A stretch of 64,000 bases of DNA from a virus: the IMG/VR virus record IMGVR_UViG_3300006076_000003, positions 1 to 64,000 of that record, one strand, 5' to 3'. The notes under the pieces are model-generated. The model had not been told where the DNA came from. It saw only the letters and a program-made list of their open reading frames with translations, and ran no database searches. Positions 50,890-61,359 of this stretch are shown here, piece after piece. The position numbers were made by a program, and so were the translations under genes. The first letter of the stretch is position 1, and the number at the start of each line of letters is the position of its first letter.

Positions 50890-50905
50890 AACTAAATCTA
50901 TATTA

Positions 50906-50929
50906 GAGCACACATTTTGCTGTGTGTTC
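50906..50929 (+). terminator. Hairpin after the 154-residue gene
   Basis: GAGCACACA and TGTGTGTTC pair around TTTTGC; moderate stability, no T-run. Confidence 0.45.
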
Positions 50930-50964
50930 ATATATAAATTTGTAATTACCAAAGGTGAATAATT

Positions 50965-51639
50965 ATGGCTGAAATTTTATTAACTGATTTAACTAATGGT
51001 TCATTAGATAGCAATAACGATTGGAATGGTGATGGTATATTTGATGTACTTATAAATGCAGTAAATAAAAATATTGAAGGCCAATTTAAAAACGGCCGTA
51101 TAACAGGTAATACGTATGCTAATGTTTATCTTGGCAGTATGCAAAGTGCTATGGCAGAAAGCTTTCAATTTTTATTAAATAAAAAAATGATGGAAGCGGA
51201 AATCGATTTAAAAGTAAAAGAACTTGATAAACTTAACTCTGACATAGCTTTAACTGACACACAAAAGAGTGAGTTAGAAGCAAATGGAGCTAAAGATAGG
51301 GATATTAAAGAAAGACAGATGGCTGAAGAAGAAGCTACTGGAGCTAAAAATAGAGACATTTTAGATGTGGAAAAAAATACTAAAGATTATCAACTTAATA
51401 ATATTTTACCTAAAGAACTTGATAAACTTAATTCTGATATAGCTTTAACTGATACACAAAAAAGTGAGTTAGAGAATCAAAGTACACTTACACTTGCAAA
51501 TGTAGGTAGAGTTAAATTAACAACGGATGCAGAATATGCAAAAGCACAAAAAGAAATTGATTTACTTGAAAGTAATATCACTAAATCACAACAAGAAATT
51601 ACATTAATAAAACAAAAAATAATTGGGCGGGCTCACTAA
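50965..51639 (+). CDS. Tail-associated helical protein with internal repeat
   Basis: 224 residues. DSNNDWNGDGIFD (16-28) resembles a dockerin-type loop. GRITGNTYANVYLGSMQSAM followed by AESFQFLLNKKMMEAE forms a helical domain that recurs in the proteins at 51913 and 57789. KELDKLNSDIALTDTQKSEL occurs twice (about residues 73 and 149), flanked by further coiled coil. Likely a tail or neck component. Confidence 0.65.
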   Translation: MAEILLTDLTNGSLDSNNDWNGDGIFDVLINAVNKNIEGQFKNGRITGNTYANVYLGSMQSAMAESFQFLLNKKMMEAEIDLKVKELDKLNSDIALTDTQKSELEANGAKDRDIKERQMAEEEATGAKNRDILDVEKNTKDYQLNNILPKELDKLNSDIALTDTQKSELENQSTLTLANVGRVKLTTDAEYAKAQKEIDLLESNITKSQQEITLIKQKIIGRAH

Positions 51640-51643
51640 CTAA

Positions 51644-51910
51644 ATGGCTGATGAAATTAAAGATAATATTACTGATTGGGTTAATGATATAACAGATGGT
51701 GATATTAATACTTGGCTAGATAATGTTACAAGTGATTTAAACACAACTGTATTAGGTCAAGTTGTTGACGATAACTATGAAGAGATAAAAAATTTAGTTA
51801 AAAACCAATTAGGAATAATTGAAGATGATAACAATAATACAGTTTCAGTAGATAAGAACTATGGTGAAGTGTATACAGATTACAACAAATTAACTGATGG
51901 AGATTGGTAA
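51644..51910 (+). CDS. Small hypothetical structural protein
   Basis: 88 residues, Asp/Asn-rich (TDGDINTWLDNVTSDLNTTV), mainly helical. Five bases after the previous stop, no strong ribosome site, so probably translated by coupling. Confidence 0.55.
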   Translation: MADEIKDNITDWVNDITDGDINTWLDNVTSDLNTTVLGQVVDDNYEEIKNLVKNQLGIIEDDNNNTVSVDKNYGEVYTDYNKLTDGDW

Positions 51911-51912
51911 AT

Positions 51913-52167
51913 ATGGCAATTAACACAACAGAAATCCAACGTGTTTATAATAGTTTTTTTAATACACAAAAGGGTAAACTTGATACACTATACACAGATA
52001 AAGTGATTGATGCTGAAACATATAATACTATGATTATTGAAGCAACTAATAGATCATTAGAATTAGCAATTAATGCAGTTACTAGGCAAGAAGAAGTGAA
52101 AGTAAATCTATACAAAGATAAACAATTGTTAAGTCTTCCTGCAGACTTTTTAGCGGAGACAATATAA
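51913..52167 (+). CDS. Small protein with the repeated helical domain
   Basis: 84 residues from the ATG at 51913 with GGAG upstream. KVIDAETYNTMIIEATNRSL followed by ELAINAVTRQEEVKVN matches in pattern the helical domain of the 50965 protein. Probably assembles with it. Confidence 0.6.
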   Translation: MAINTTEIQRVYNSFFNTQKGKLDTLYTDKVIDAETYNTMIIEATNRSLELAINAVTRQEEVKVNLYKDKQLLSLPADFLAETI

Positions 52168-52544
52168 TGGCAAAATTTAAATTACCTATTGGAGAAGATT
52201 TCAAGTTTAGTGTAGTTATATATCAAGACGATACATTTCTAATACAGCCACTTACTGATGATGATGGTAATTCAATAGTTGATGAAGCTACATTTGAATT
52301 AATTAACCCGCAAGATAATAGTGTATTATTTACAGTTACAGCAGATACTATTAGTAATGGAGATGAAAAGTTATTTTTTAATATACAAGCATCAGATACT
52401 GATAATTTAACAACTTCAACAGGTACTTTAGGTTCTTGGTACTATACAAAACCTAAATATAAAGGTAAAATCAAAGTTAAATTTACAGATGCAAGCAAAG
52501 TGACTGATAAATTAGTTTTAATTGATAAAGTGTATATGGTGTAA
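52167..52544 (+). CDS. Beta-rich small tail protein
   Basis: 125 residues. Alternating strands (FKFSVVIYQDDTFLIQPL, KYKGKIKVKFTDASKVTDKL) typical of small tail or baseplate beta-sandwich proteins. No family name recognised. Lies directly before the giant fibre gene. Confidence 0.55.
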   Translation: MAKFKLPIGEDFKFSVVIYQDDTFLIQPLTDDDGNSIVDEATFELINPQDNSVLFTVTADTISNGDEKLFFNIQASDTDNLTTSTGTLGSWYYTKPKYKGKIKVKFTDASKVTDKLVLIDKVYMV

Positions 52545-52548
52545 TTAA

Positions 52549-55500
52549 ATGAGTTTTGAACTAACGAAATCAAATATAAAAGTAGCAAAAAATAATGATG
52601 TAGATGTAATAACAAAAGATTACGTTCTATCAAACGCAACAATTTATTCTAATACATTAAAAGGTGGTATACCAGAATGGTTAGACACTGCAATAACTGC
52701 TGCGATATCAAATGGTACTGTTTCCCTAAGTGAAGCGATAGCAGATTTAAATTCAACTATTGATGCTTTGCAAACAGGTATATCACAATCAATACAATCA
52801 ATACAAAGTGATGTAGAATCAACAAATACTCTAATAACTACTGTAAAAAGTGAACTTAATGACAATATAGCAGCTGTTGCTGATATTGCTAATTCAAAAG
52901 TAACTGAGTCAGAAGCAAGATCTATATCTGAACAAATTGTCGGTTCAAAGTTTAGAGTAGGTAATGAAGATGAAGCAGAAGCTTGGGCTACAAGTCTTAC
53001 TGAGTCTTATGCGTCACAAAATCTTGCATATGCACAAACAGTTGATAATATTATAGCAGTACAAAATGACCAACAAATAACACTTAGTGATGTTAATAAA
53101 GTTATTGCAGGGCAATTCCAATTCTGGGGTGGTGAAGATCCAATTACAGTTGGTTGTATAATTTACACAACAGATGATAATGTTCCTGATTGGGGGAATA
53201 ACACAACAACAGATTCATATCTTGATAATGGTGATGGTACTACAAGCCCTTACCAATTGTGGCAATATTTAGGTAAAGGACTTGGTTCTTCTACAAACAA
53301 TTGGCGAAAAATTGATAACATAAATGGTACCTTAGGTGTTGCAAAAAGTCTAGCAACAGATGGCGATGGTAATATCACAGGTTGGGCATATGCTTCTGGT
53401 AGTGGTGGTGAGTCTGAATTTGCTATTCACGCAGACCACTTCTATATTAGTAATTCAGATAACTCAGCAAGACCATTTAATATTGACTCAGATGGTATTC
53501 ATTTTGTAGGTAAAGTTACATTTAGTTCTATAACGGATAGACAAGAATATATTGTAGATCCTATAAATGATTTACAAGATAACAAAGCTACTGTATTTAG
53601 GACATCTACTGAACCTACCGTTAATGATAATAATTTATCAGTTAATGATTTATGGATACCACCTTCTGATGTTGATGATTATAAAGCTAATGAGATATAC
53701 CAATGTACTGATATAGATCCTGTTACATTTGTAAATCTTACAACTATAAATGAAGCTATTAGTAATGTTCAAGTTAATTTACAAAATCAAGTTGATTCGA
53801 AAATAGACATGTACTACCAAGATAATCCACCATATGACAATGCTTCTGAAGAAAATGCTTTAAATGATAGTAGAGTTGGAGATTATTGGTATTGTGGAGC
53901 TACTTCTGATGATTACACAAAAGGTATAGTTTATAAGTACACAAAAAATAATTCTGACTATACTTGGGAAGTATCACAAGATGTGTCACATGAAGTATTT
54001 GATATTGCTGATAGTAAAAGAACAATATATAGTAATGCTACTGATGATACACCTAACGGAGAAGTTAATGACTTATGGATACCTCTATCTGGGGATACCG
54101 TTACATTAGATGGTGTTGATATTATTAAGACAAAAGTATATATTTTTTCACCTGACTCTAAATGGATAGTCGCTACTGACTATACTAATAATGACTATGC
54201 TGAAAGTATAGTTAATGGTAATACTCAAATAGATTTAGCACAACATTTAGACTCTTTAGGCTGGGAACAGCGAATTAGTGACTCTGAAGATGCTTTGAGT
54301 ACCCATACAGCAGAAATTGCTGGTTTAGAAGAAACAAATGATGGAGTTGTAAATTCATTTTACCAAACAACTGCTCCTGATTCTGATGTATCAAGCTATG
54401 GGGATTGGTGGGTTGATACTGATGCATCGCCATTAAAAGCTTATAGATATGAAGATTCAGATGGTAAAAATGTTAATACCTTAGACTGGCGTGATAATTC
54501 AGATAGTATTTTAGGCAGAGCATACATCTCGGCTCAAAATGCTCAAGCTACTGCTGATGGTAAGATTGTCTCATTCTTTCAAAATGATGTACCTACTGCT
54601 GAAGGTGTAGGTGATTTATGGGTTGATACTGATGACAATAATAAAACTTATAGAGCTGCTTCAATAGGAGCTAATGAAATAAAAAGTGGTGAATGGGAAC
54701 CTATAACTGATAGTAGTGCTTTAAATAACTTTATTTCTACAACTTATACTAATGACCAAATTAATATTGGTAATCAATTAGATAATAAAGCTGAAGCTTA
54801 TTTTCAAAATACTGAACCTTATGCTGCTTCTGATGGACAACCTTCACAAGATGCGGATACTTGGTATAACTCTGATAATGGTGAGTTAAAAGTATTTAGA
54901 TATGATGCTGATAATCCTGAATGGGTTTTAATTACTGACCCTAAAGCTATTAGTGCTTATCAAGCGGCTCAAAATGCTCAAGCTACTGCTGATGGTAAGA
55001 TTGTCTCTTATACTGGTTCATCAGAACCTACAAATTACTCAGTTGGGGATGTATGGTTACAAGGTTCAAGTGGGGATATATATGTTTGTCAAACAGCTCA
55101 TGATACTTTTAGAAGCTCAGATTGGTTAATTGCTTCAAAGTATACTGACGATACAACTGCCTTAAATGCACAAAACTTAGCAAATGTTGCTTTACAGCAG
55201 TTACCAACTATCGCTATTAAAGCAAATGCTAATGCAAATAATTTAGATGCAGCTAATGGAGAATGTGCTATCTTTGGGTACAACTCAAATGGGGAGATAT
55301 CCCATAGTAATATAAGTATATTATTTAATGGTCAAAGAGTAAATTTAGAAGTACAACCTAATAGAGATTTATTTGTAAATACTATTGACACATTTGGTTA
55401 TATACTCTATATAAGAGATAAGGATGTACTAAAGTACAAAGATGGTGATAACTTAGCTGATGGGGATAGAAATTTTTGGGTTGTGACATATGATAAAGTA

Positions 55501-57750
55501 AGGGGTTGGTTATATGACAATAATTCATATTTAGCACCTTGTAGTGACTACGTTGATTTCTCTACTCTCACAGAGGGTTATGACTATATGTTAGTAGGTG
55601 ACATCAGAACTGGTTATTTAGCAAATCAAGCTCAAGTTGATGCCTATATTGATGGTGGTGGCGATGATTCAGTAAAAGTTGGTGATTATGTTAATGACTG
55701 GACAACTGAAGCTAATGTATACCAAGAAGCAATAACTTTTGATAGTGTTGAAAATCATTTTGATAAGATGGAAATATTAAAAAACGGTGGTGTTGATTCA
55801 CTATTTAGTAGAGCTTGGAAAGACCCGTTTAATGAAGATAGTTGGACTGTAACGGACAATAATGAAGGAACTATTGCTATTCAAAAAGGATACAATGTAT
55901 CAGTAAGCAGTGATGACCAAGACTCACATGACTCTTGGGCAATAAGCACTAAAAAATTTAAGTACGACCCAAATAGCTTATATAAAATAACATTTAAAGG
56001 TTATACAGAAACAGATGGCACACATAACTTTTATGCTGGTGTTATGGGGTTTGCTGCAGATGGAACAACTAAAGTAAATGTTGCTGGTTCTGATGCAAGT
56101 GATAATCAACACTATATAGCAGCACATAGTGAAGATTTAGTAGATGGTCAACACTTTGAATTTACTGGATACTTTAAAGGTATTGGTACAAGTGATGATT
56201 ACCATTATGATACTGATATATTATATCCATCACCACTAAATTCTGCTGTTGTGTACTTTTCACCAATGGTTGTTGCTGGATATGATGCTGATGTTAATCA
56301 AACAACATACCTAACAGATGTTCAGGTTGAGATAGTCTCAACAGCTACTATTCAACATGCTTATTCCAATTCACCAAAATTAGATATTAAAATAAACCAT
56401 GAAAATTATACTGATAGCGGTACTGGAGAAGCGTATATATATGGTATAAGTGAAGTTGGTAGACCAATTGAAACTGGTTCTGGTGGATATGTTTTATATA
56501 GTAATGAGAAATTGTATATATCAAACCAAAAAATGTATACCAATCTAAAGAATAAAAATGGTTATATTTGTTTTAGAAGAAGTGGGTTTCCTAATGTTGC
56601 TGATAAAACAGTACAAATCGTATTTGCTTACCCTAAATCAAATACTGTATCACAGTGGTACTATGATGCTAATTCAGATACACCAGTATTATTTGATTTT
56701 ACAGATGCAGATTTCTCTGATATTTATGTAATAGGGGAAATGGTTACTTGTGAAACATCAAATGATTGTATTAAGAGTGCCTCTATATGGTTACAAGCTA
56801 AAAAAATAGAAGAAATACATAGGATTGCTAAACAATTTAGTACTGGAACAACAGAAATTAATGGTGATGTAATTACAACAGGAACTATAAAATCAGATAA
56901 AATGGCAGTAGGACAATCAATTGTATCTGCTAATTTCAACCCACATTCTTCTGATGATGTATCAGACACACCAACAGAAGCAGACTATTATGATGCAATA
57001 GATGATAGTGTAACACCTGCTGGTTTTAGATTAAAAGCTGGAGCAACTGGAACTTACTCAGACCCGAATATCTATGGTGGTGCTATTAGGGGTAGTAAAA
57101 TATATTCATCATTATTTATGAATATTAATACCTATGATAAGCCATACTTAAAAAATTTTAGTGGGCATATTCATCCAGGAGCATTTGATGGAGATGCTAT
57201 AACAAGTCTTACTATAAATACGTATATTGTCGATGCTGATCAAAATGGAGATATTGAAAATGGTATTTCACCAACTTACTCATCTAATACAGGTAAGTGT
57301 GAAATTATAACTAATGCCCCATGGTACTATTCCTATAATATAGTTAAAGGACGAACAGCAATTGACAATGATCAAAATTGTGAAGTAAAAATACAATTAT
57401 TTAGATATGAAAACATAGATAATACTGGTGATATAAATGTTGTAGCAACATATACATATAAACATAATATAGGTGATGACACGATTGACCAATACTTTAC
57501 AATGACAAATTTAAATATTGTTTTTAGAATTATTATATACTATGATTCTGGAGCGGATTCAGTTATGTATTACCTATATTATATAAATTCTGGAATGATG
57601 TATGGTATGGCTGGAAACGACTCAAAATATCAAGGTGCATACCAAATATTTATATCAGCTCATTTTACTGATAGTGATGGTAATGACTTAGATGATGGTG
57701 ATACGAATAATTTTATTTCAAACAGATATACAATTGTAACAAATCCGTAA
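52549..57750 (+). CDS. Giant central tail fibre with tandem G-D-x-W modules
   Basis: 1733 residues, the largest complete gene here. The N-terminal 350 residues include coiled coil (ALQTGISQSIQSIQSDVEST) and GSKFRVGNEDEAEAW. Residues 350-870 hold about seven tandem modules built on G-D-x-W followed by Y and W about 15-25 residues later (VGDLWVDTDDN, GDWWVDTDA, VNDLWIPPSD). Two are joined by near-identical QNAQATADGKIVS linkers. A later beta region and GTTEINGDVITTGTIKSDKM resemble central fibres such as lambda J. Likely the adhesion fibre. Confidence 0.75.
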   Translation: MSFELTKSNIKVAKNNDVDVITKDYVLSNATIYSNTLKGGIPEWLDTAITAAISNGTVSLSEAIADLNSTIDALQTGISQSIQSIQSDVESTNTLITTVKSELNDNIAAVADIANSKVTESEARSISEQIVGSKFRVGNEDEAEAWATSLTESYASQNLAYAQTVDNIIAVQNDQQITLSDVNKVIAGQFQFWGGEDPITVGCIIYTTDDNVPDWGNNTTTDSYLDNGDGTTSPYQLWQYLGKGLGSSTNNWRKIDNINGTLGVAKSLATDGDGNITGWAYASGSGGESEFAIHADHFYISNSDNSARPFNIDSDGIHFVGKVTFSSITDRQEYIVDPINDLQDNKATVFRTSTEPTVNDNNLSVNDLWIPPSDVDDYKANEIYQCTDIDPVTFVNLTTINEAISNVQVNLQNQVDSKIDMYYQDNPPYDNASEENALNDSRVGDYWYCGATSDDYTKGIVYKYTKNNSDYTWEVSQDVSHEVFDIADSKRTIYSNATDDTPNGEVNDLWIPLSGDTVTLDGVDIIKTKVYIFSPDSKWIVATDYTNNDYAESIVNGNTQIDLAQHLDSLGWEQRISDSEDALSTHTAEIAGLEETNDGVVNSFYQTTAPDSDVSSYGDWWVDTDASPLKAYRYEDSDGKNVNTLDWRDNSDSILGRAYISAQNAQATADGKIVSFFQNDVPTAEGVGDLWVDTDDNNKTYRAASIGANEIKSGEWEPITDSSALNNFISTTYTNDQINIGNQLDNKAEAYFQNTEPYAASDGQPSQDADTWYNSDNGELKVFRYDADNPEWVLITDPKAISAYQAAQNAQATADGKIVSYTGSSEPTNYSVGDVWLQGSSGDIYVCQTAHDTFRSSDWLIASKYTDDTTALNAQNLANVALQQLPTIAIKANANANNLDAANGECAIFGYNSNGEISHSNISILFNGQRVNLEVQPNRDLFVNTIDTFGYILYIRDKDVLKYKDGDNLADGDRNFWVVTYDKVRGWLYDNNSYLAPCSDYVDFSTLTEGYDYMLVGDIRTGYLANQAQVDAYIDGGGDDSVKVGDYVNDWTTEANVYQEAITFDSVENHFDKMEILKNGGVDSLFSRAWKDPFNEDSWTVTDNNEGTIAIQKGYNVSVSSDDQDSHDSWAISTKKFKYDPNSLYKITFKGYTETDGTHNFYAGVMGFAADGTTKVNVAGSDASDNQHYIAAHSEDLVDGQHFEFTGYFKGIGTSDDYHYDTDILYPSPLNSAVVYFSPMVVAGYDADVNQTTYLTDVQVEIVSTATIQHAYSNSPKLDIKINHENYTDSGTGEAYIYGISEVGRPIETGSGGYVLYSNEKLYISNQKMYTNLKNKNGYICFRRSGFPNVADKTVQIVFAYPKSNTVSQWYYDANSDTPVLFDFTDADFSDIYVIGEMVTCETSNDCIKSASIWLQAKKIEEIHRIAKQFSTGTTEINGDVITTGTIKSDKMAVGQSIVSANFNPHSSDDVSDTPTEADYYDAIDDSVTPAGFRLKAGATGTYSDPNIYGGAIRGSKIYSSLFMNINTYDKPYLKNFSGHIHPGAFDGDAITSLTINTYIVDADQNGDIENGISPTYSSNTGKCEIITNAPWYYSYNIVKGRTAIDNDQNCEVKIQLFRYENIDNTGDINVVATYTYKHNIGDDTIDQYFTMTNLNIVFRIIIYYDSGADSVMYYLYYINSGMMYGMAGNDSKYQGAYQIFISAHFTDSDGNDLDDGDTNNFISNRYTIVTNP
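54530..55007 (+). repeat. 43-bp perfect direct repeat inside the fibre gene
   Basis: 54530-54572 and 54965-55007 are identical over 43 bases, encoding the QNAQATADGKIVS linker twice, 435 bases (145 codons) apart. Surrounding modules are diverged, so the identity points to recent exchange or duplication. Confidence 0.8.
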
Positions 57751-57753
57751 TGA

Positions 57754-57759
57754 TATAAT
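57754..57759 (+). promoter_or_regulatory. -10-like element after the giant fibre gene
   Basis: TATAAT just past the TAA of the fibre gene, 30 bases before the ATG at 57789. AT-rich context makes it uncertain. Confidence 0.4.
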
Positions 57760-57788
57760 ATTAATAATAAATGTAAAGGAAAATATAA

Positions 57789-59012
57789 ATGGCAACAGAA
57801 ATAGTATATGAAGAAGTCCCAAAGTTAGATTATATAGATAGATATAAAGAATTAATGGAAGTATCATTAAGTGATGAAAGTGCTTTTTTAGCGGCTAAAG
57901 AAATTATTGAAGATTTAGTTAGCTCTAATGAATTAACAGCAAGAGAAAAAGCAGAAATTGTATCCAAGACAGTTGGTGATATTGCTACGTCTATAACAAC
58001 AAATGCTATGCAACTTGCATACCAAGCATCAGTAGAAGAACGCAATGCTAAATATGTTGTAACTAAACTTAGAGAAGATATGCTATTAGCAAAGGGAAAT
58101 GCTGATAGAATGGATAAAGAAGTTGAATTAGTACAAGCTCAAAAAGACCAAATTGCAGCAGAAATTATAGCTGCACATGTTAGAAAACAAGAAGTGCAGT
58201 TAAAAATGTTAAGTGAGTATGGTTTAACAAGTATTCCTTCACCAACAGATAACATAGATGCTGCAAATGCTACTGTAAAAGGCAACAATAGTATATATGC
58301 TAAAAAAATAAATTTAGAAGATGCAACAATATATGATAAATGGGCTACAACATATAGACAAAATGGGCATTTATGGTTCAATAGTAATGGTGAAGTATTG
58401 ACATCAGTAGTCGATGCTGGGGACCCAAATGATGAGTTAACAAAAGGACTTATATATAATCAATCAAGAGTAGCTGTAAGACAGTATAATGGCTTTGATG
58501 ATAATATGAGACAACATGTTGTTAATGCATCATCAAGTATGGTGTCAATGATGCTAGCAAATAGTGATGCAGTAGATGCTTCTAAGATTGTTGACGCTTA
58601 TCAAAAATGGTCAACTGGTGTTGAATATCTTAATAATAGAGGCTCAACAGAAGCTCTGCCAGAACTTGCTATTACACTTGTTAATTATGATGAATTTACT
58701 GATGATGCTATTAGTAATCCCTCAAGTGATGGAATATCAATTGGTGGTTTTTGTACTAATTTCCCAGCTGGAGCAAATATCTATATAAACTTAGTTAAAG
58801 TAGATACAGATGATACAATATTAGATACAGTTTATGACACATCAGAAGTACCTGGTATTGTTGCAATTGATGGTACTTGGACTGCTAAAACACATATACT
58901 TTATAATAAAGCATCAAGTATAAGTAATGGAGATTGGAAAATTGTTGTGTCTATTAAGGATAATTATCTAAGAACAGTAAAAGCATATACAGAGAAACGA
59001 ACTAAAAGCTAA
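57789..59012 (+). CDS. Virion protein: helical N-terminus plus Ig-like C-terminus
   Basis: 407 residues. Residues 40-130 are helical (NELTAREKAEIVSKTVGDIA then TSITTNAMQLAYQASVEERN) and resemble the helical domain of the 50965 and 51913 proteins. Residues 290-405 look like an Ig-like fold (ITLVNYDEFTDDA, GTWTAKTHIL, GDWKIVVSIKDN). AAAGGAAAA precedes the ATG. Probably an appendage or neck protein. Confidence 0.6.
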   Translation: MATEIVYEEVPKLDYIDRYKELMEVSLSDESAFLAAKEIIEDLVSSNELTAREKAEIVSKTVGDIATSITTNAMQLAYQASVEERNAKYVVTKLREDMLLAKGNADRMDKEVELVQAQKDQIAAEIIAAHVRKQEVQLKMLSEYGLTSIPSPTDNIDAANATVKGNNSIYAKKINLEDATIYDKWATTYRQNGHLWFNSNGEVLTSVVDAGDPNDELTKGLIYNQSRVAVRQYNGFDDNMRQHVVNASSSMVSMMLANSDAVDASKIVDAYQKWSTGVEYLNNRGSTEALPELAITLVNYDEFTDDAISNPSSDGISIGGFCTNFPAGANIYINLVKVDTDDTILDTVYDTSEVPGIVAIDGTWTAKTHILYNKASSISNGDWKIVVSIKDNYLRTVKAYTEKRTKS

Positions 59013-60790
59013 TGTATAAAACTTATGACTTTGTTCAACCTCAAATAATGGGTTGGACAACAAGAAATAATTTTGTTAATTTAATACTAAATAAATGGCC
59101 TACTGTAACAAAGCAGAGTACAAAATGTGATGGTAATGATATAGTACCAGCAGAAGAAGCATTAGTATTTGATAATGTTTTAATATCACACGAAGGTAAC
59201 TTTATATCGGATAATGCTAAACTTTTAAAACCATTTGGTATTGATGAGAAATTTGTAAAAGATAAAAAGAAAGAATTTAAAAAAGGTAACATCAAAGATG
59301 TATATGCCAAATTTTCTAAGCGTGACTTATCTAAAACAAATACATTCATAGAAGACTTAGATTTAATAGCAGAATATTTAAATAACTTTATATCTAATTG
59401 GGATCCATACAATACTTATTTACATAGAAAAATAACATTTGAACAATCTGCAAGATTAATGAATAAGTGTGATAATTGGAGTCATCATTCACCAATACAG
59501 AATAGGATTGAATTAAGTGAATTATTTTATTACAATGATAATGATATTGTTGATTATATTAAATATATTGATGTGTTATTATATACACCAATTGACGCTA
59601 ATTACAATGTACAAGTAATATACCCAGATACAGAAGTTGATAAAGAAGTAGTTGGACTTGCAACACTACTATCTATTCTTGATACTGACAAAGAGGTATT
59701 TTTTGGTGATGTTAATTTACTTCAAACAGTAATAAATAATGCTAAAGAGTATGGTTTAATTGGTGATATACAATCAGCATACTACTGTGGTAAGGACACT
59801 TACCAAAGAATATATACTGAATTAGAAATTGCTAAATTTATTTGGACATTTACAGAACCAAACTTAGATGCTAATTCAAAAATTGTAAGAAGATTAGCAA
59901 ATCTATTACAAAATCCAAATAAGTTAATAATAGATCCAGCAATATCTGATAATGATAATCCAGGATTAGTATTTAAAGATGTCCTTGATAAAACAAAAGC
60001 AGAAATAACAGCATTAGGAGAAAGTAAGTTAGAAAACTATATATTTAAATACGAACTTGCAACTAATATTGCTGGAGTTTGTGCTAATGATAATAACAAA
60101 AATGGTAGAACATATTTGAGATTTGATGTAATGCAAAGTATAGCTCTAAGTGATAAAAAACTATTTACAAAAATAATAACTAATTCCTTTTCAATAGATT
60201 ATACAAGACATAAAGAAACACTATTACAAAAAATAGCTAATTTTATTGTTACAGGACTTGCTGTTGCACTTGCGGCTGTAACAAACGGTGCTTCACTTAT
60301 GGTAGCTAAATTAATATTTAGTGTTGAACAAATTGCTTTTCAAAAATTAGGTATGTACAAAGAAGCATTTTATTCTGACCAATTTGTAGAAATTATTGAT
60401 ATATACTCTAATATAATAGCAGGTATTAACTTAGTAAATCAAGTAAATGATGTTTCAATTGATGCTTTAGTAGATGCATTAAAAAATGAATTTAAATCTT
60501 TAAAGTTTAGCATTAAGTCATTACCAGATTATATACACTATGCTTCTATTGGGTATAACTACTATGAAACAAATAAATTAAAACATACAATACAAAAAGT
60601 TGAGAAGAAACAGCAACAACTAAATGATTTAGTTGAGCGTACTAATATACATAACAGCGTTAAAAGCTTTGATATTATAGAGAAAAGAAGATATAATAAC
60701 TATTATGCAGAGCAATTAGATCAATTAGACAGTTCATTTTATACTATGACAGGCGGTTCAATAGATAACATGACAAACAAATATTACTAA
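59012..60790 (+). CDS. Large virion protein, N4 internal-protein position
   Basis: 592 residues, no family recognised. Mostly helical with one hydrophobic segment (FIVTGLAVALAAVTNGASLM, near residue 415) that could contact a membrane, and a coiled coil near the end (QKVEKKQQQLNDLVERTN). Lies between capsid genes and the giant protein at the right edge, where N4 encodes gp52-gp54. May travel into the host with the DNA. Confidence 0.6.
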   Translation: MYKTYDFVQPQIMGWTTRNNFVNLILNKWPTVTKQSTKCDGNDIVPAEEALVFDNVLISHEGNFISDNAKLLKPFGIDEKFVKDKKKEFKKGNIKDVYAKFSKRDLSKTNTFIEDLDLIAEYLNNFISNWDPYNTYLHRKITFEQSARLMNKCDNWSHHSPIQNRIELSELFYYNDNDIVDYIKYIDVLLYTPIDANYNVQVIYPDTEVDKEVVGLATLLSILDTDKEVFFGDVNLLQTVINNAKEYGLIGDIQSAYYCGKDTYQRIYTELEIAKFIWTFTEPNLDANSKIVRRLANLLQNPNKLIIDPAISDNDNPGLVFKDVLDKTKAEITALGESKLENYIFKYELATNIAGVCANDNNKNGRTYLRFDVMQSIALSDKKLFTKIITNSFSIDYTRHKETLLQKIANFIVTGLAVALAAVTNGASLMVAKLIFSVEQIAFQKLGMYKEAFYSDQFVEIIDIYSNIIAGINLVNQVNDVSIDALVDALKNEFKSLKFSIKSLPDYIHYASIGYNYYETNKLKHTIQKVEKKQQQLNDLVERTNIHNSVKSFDIIEKRRYNNYYAEQLDQLDSSFYTMTGGSIDNMTNKYY

Positions 60791-60807
60791 ACGGAGGAAT
60801 ATATTAA

Positions 60808-61356
60808 ATGGAAAAAAATAGTGCGTTTAACTTAACTTTAGATAACTCATTAAATCAAACACCATATGTTTCAAATGAAGACGTCGTACTAAAGAAATTA
60901 TTTGACGATAGGAATAAAGATTTTAATGAAAGTGCTTTTAGTAGATATCTTAGAATGGGTAAAATTCATACTATTAATGGTCTTAGAGATACACAGGATT
61001 GGGCATCACAATATTTTAAAGACTTAGGACACGATGTTGGTGAAACAGCAGGAACTATTAAAGATGGTGTAGTTGATAATGTTATTAACCCAATAGGTAG
61101 TGCATTTGGAGGTGATTTTACTAATAGTAAAAAAGGTTGGTTTGATGAAATGACACCAGAAGAAAAAAATAAATTTAGATTGGGACTTGGTGGATTTGGT
61201 TTAGGATTAATGGGTGCAATTGACAAACATAATCAAACAAAAGCATTAACGGATTATTATGGTCATATGAATGGAAATTTAGATGCTCAAACAGCTAAAG
61301 TAAATGACCATATCGCACATAACAAAGAAATAAGATCTGCATTTGCAAGGATATAA
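60808..61356 (+). CDS. Virion protein with glycine-rich hydrophobic segment
   Basis: 182 residues. GLGGFGLGLMGAID is a short Gly-rich hydrophobic piece; DVGETAGTIKDGVVDNVINP precedes it. Could be an ejected internal protein that inserts into membranes. GGAGG precedes the ATG by 11 bases, one of the best ribosome sites in the window. Confidence 0.6.
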   Translation: MEKNSAFNLTLDNSLNQTPYVSNEDVVLKKLFDDRNKDFNESAFSRYLRMGKIHTINGLRDTQDWASQYFKDLGHDVGETAGTIKDGVVDNVINPIGSAFGGDFTNSKKGWFDEMTPEEKNKFRLGLGGFGLGLMGAIDKHNQTKALTDYYGHMNGNLDAQTAKVNDHIAHNKEIRSAFARI

Positions 61357-61359
61357 TAT

